DNA of 5,459 nucleotides from Christensenellaceae bacterium. GTDB lineage: Bacteria; Bacillota; Clostridia; Christensenellales; UBA1750. This document shows positions 5,313-5,459 of this stretch, piece by piece; position 1 is the stretch's first letter, and every line of letters starts with the position of its first letter. A program made the translations under genes and the position numbers. The stretch is from assembly GCA_031287285.1 (NCBI GenBank), contig JAITTC010000195.1, positions 1 through 5,459 of the forward strand, written 5' to 3'. The notes beneath the pieces were generated by a model, which saw only the letters and a list, made by a program, of their open reading frames with translations, was not told the origin of the DNA and did not search any database.

Positions 5313-5459
5313 TTAGCCTGCCTTGCTCCGCTTTTTGCGCCGAATGCGGCTGCGTATGCCAAGGGCCAGCCAGGCCAGAAGCCCCAGGACGACGAGCCAG
5401 CCACGCAGGGCGGGCAGCGCCTCCAGGATGCCGAGCAGGCCGGGGCGCCAGCCGGTGGC
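5313..5459 (-). CDS. C-terminal end of an unidentified membrane-anchored protein (5' part beyond the window)
   Basis: The minus-strand frame is open from the right edge to TAA at 5315-5313, giving 48 residues. They comprise a short segment ATGWRPGLLGILEALPALR, a hydrophobic helix (GWLVVLGLLAWLALGI, about residues 20-35) and a strongly basic tail, RSRIRRKKRSKAG. This is the pattern of a C-terminal membrane anchor with a cytoplasmic tail, implying that the rest of the protein lies outside the membrane. No LPxTG sortase motif precedes the helix. D,D-carboxypeptidases of Bacillota often end in a similar helix plus basic tail, but nothing here is specific enough to name it. The gene is convergent with the rlmD operon and is followed by a palindrome and a terminator, both of which were duplicated with its 3' end. 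Confidence 0.75.
   Translation of the reverse strand, partial: ATGWRPGLLGILEALPALRGWLVVLGLLAWLALGIRSRIRRKKRSKAG

Larger units (their letters stand above)
4661..5432. repeat. Four-copy tandem array of a ~213-bp unit derived from a gene 3' end
   Basis: The landmark GCGCCGAATGCGGC recurs with its GAATG starting at 4731, 4916, 5130 and 5342, giving spacings of 185, 214 and 212. Read on the minus strand, each unit holds a transmembrane-tail coding segment, a stop codon, a 13-base palindrome, a hairpin terminator and a 30-45 base A-rich flank starting CATCAAAAA on the plus strand. The rightmost copy is the real 3' end of the minus-strand gene. The short first spacing comes from a deletion of about 29 bases in copy 1. 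The leftmost copy also lacks the flank and the left arm of its terminator. This array fills the otherwise gene-free stretch 4646-5312. Confidence 0.88.

Noticed and set aside
5355..5400. LPxTG-type cell-wall sorting signal in the right-hand protein
   Set aside because: The helix and basic tail fit, but no LPxTG-like motif precedes them in the 19 visible upstream residues, so a plain C-terminal anchor is the safer reading.
4661..5432. CRISPR array
   Set aside because: Units are 185-214 bp, similar along nearly their whole length, and have no short constant repeat with unique spacers.
4661..5432. Insertion sequence or transposon ends
   Set aside because: No transposase and no terminal inverted repeats with target-site duplication are visible. 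The content is explained by the adjacent gene's 3' end.

Overview
The window is bacterial and G+C-rich. Strong AAGGAGGG-type ribosome binding sites, short operon gaps, an RlmCD-like rRNA methyltransferase and an MccF-like S66 peptidase suggest a G+C-rich member of the Bacillota, probably Clostridia. This is inferred from sequence character only; no database search was run.

Layout from left to right. (1) Positions 1-1359, minus strand, open at the left edge: a membrane-anchored protein with one N-terminal transmembrane helix, a Gly/Asp-rich GDV-repeat linker and at least eight kinesin-light-chain-type TPR units. The later TPR units are a clear 126-bp tandem DNA repeat. (2) Positions 1360-1509: the divergent intergenic region, with a good sigma70-type promoter facing right and a weaker candidate facing left. 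(3) Positions 1510-4645, plus strand: a compact three-gene operon. It holds a 23S rRNA (uracil-C5)-methyltransferase of the RlmD/RlmCD family, an S66 serine peptidase (MccF/LD-carboxypeptidase-like), and a small cytoplasmic SGNH-hydrolase-like protein whose start lies one base after the peptidase stop. (4) Positions 4646-5312: no conventional gene. This stretch holds three degenerate tandem copies of a roughly 213-bp unit. (5) Positions 5313-5459, minus strand, open at the right edge: the C-terminal 48 residues of an unidentified membrane-anchored protein ending in one transmembrane helix and a basic tail.

The most unusual part is the right end. The repeat unit is not random intergenic DNA. 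It is the 3' end of the right-hand minus-strand gene (transmembrane tail plus stop codon), followed by a 13-base palindrome, a hairpin terminator and a short flank. This block has been tandemly duplicated towards the plus-strand operon. Two of the three duplicates still have an uninterrupted 37-codon frame encoding the transmembrane helix and basic tail. The same units provide the terminators that separate the convergent transcription units.

In function, the operon joins an rRNA modification enzyme to two hydrolases. The peptidase and SGNH genes look translationally coupled and may act on related small molecules or peptides, but nothing in the sequence fixes a substrate. The divergent TPR protein is probably a cytoplasm-facing scaffold anchored in the membrane.
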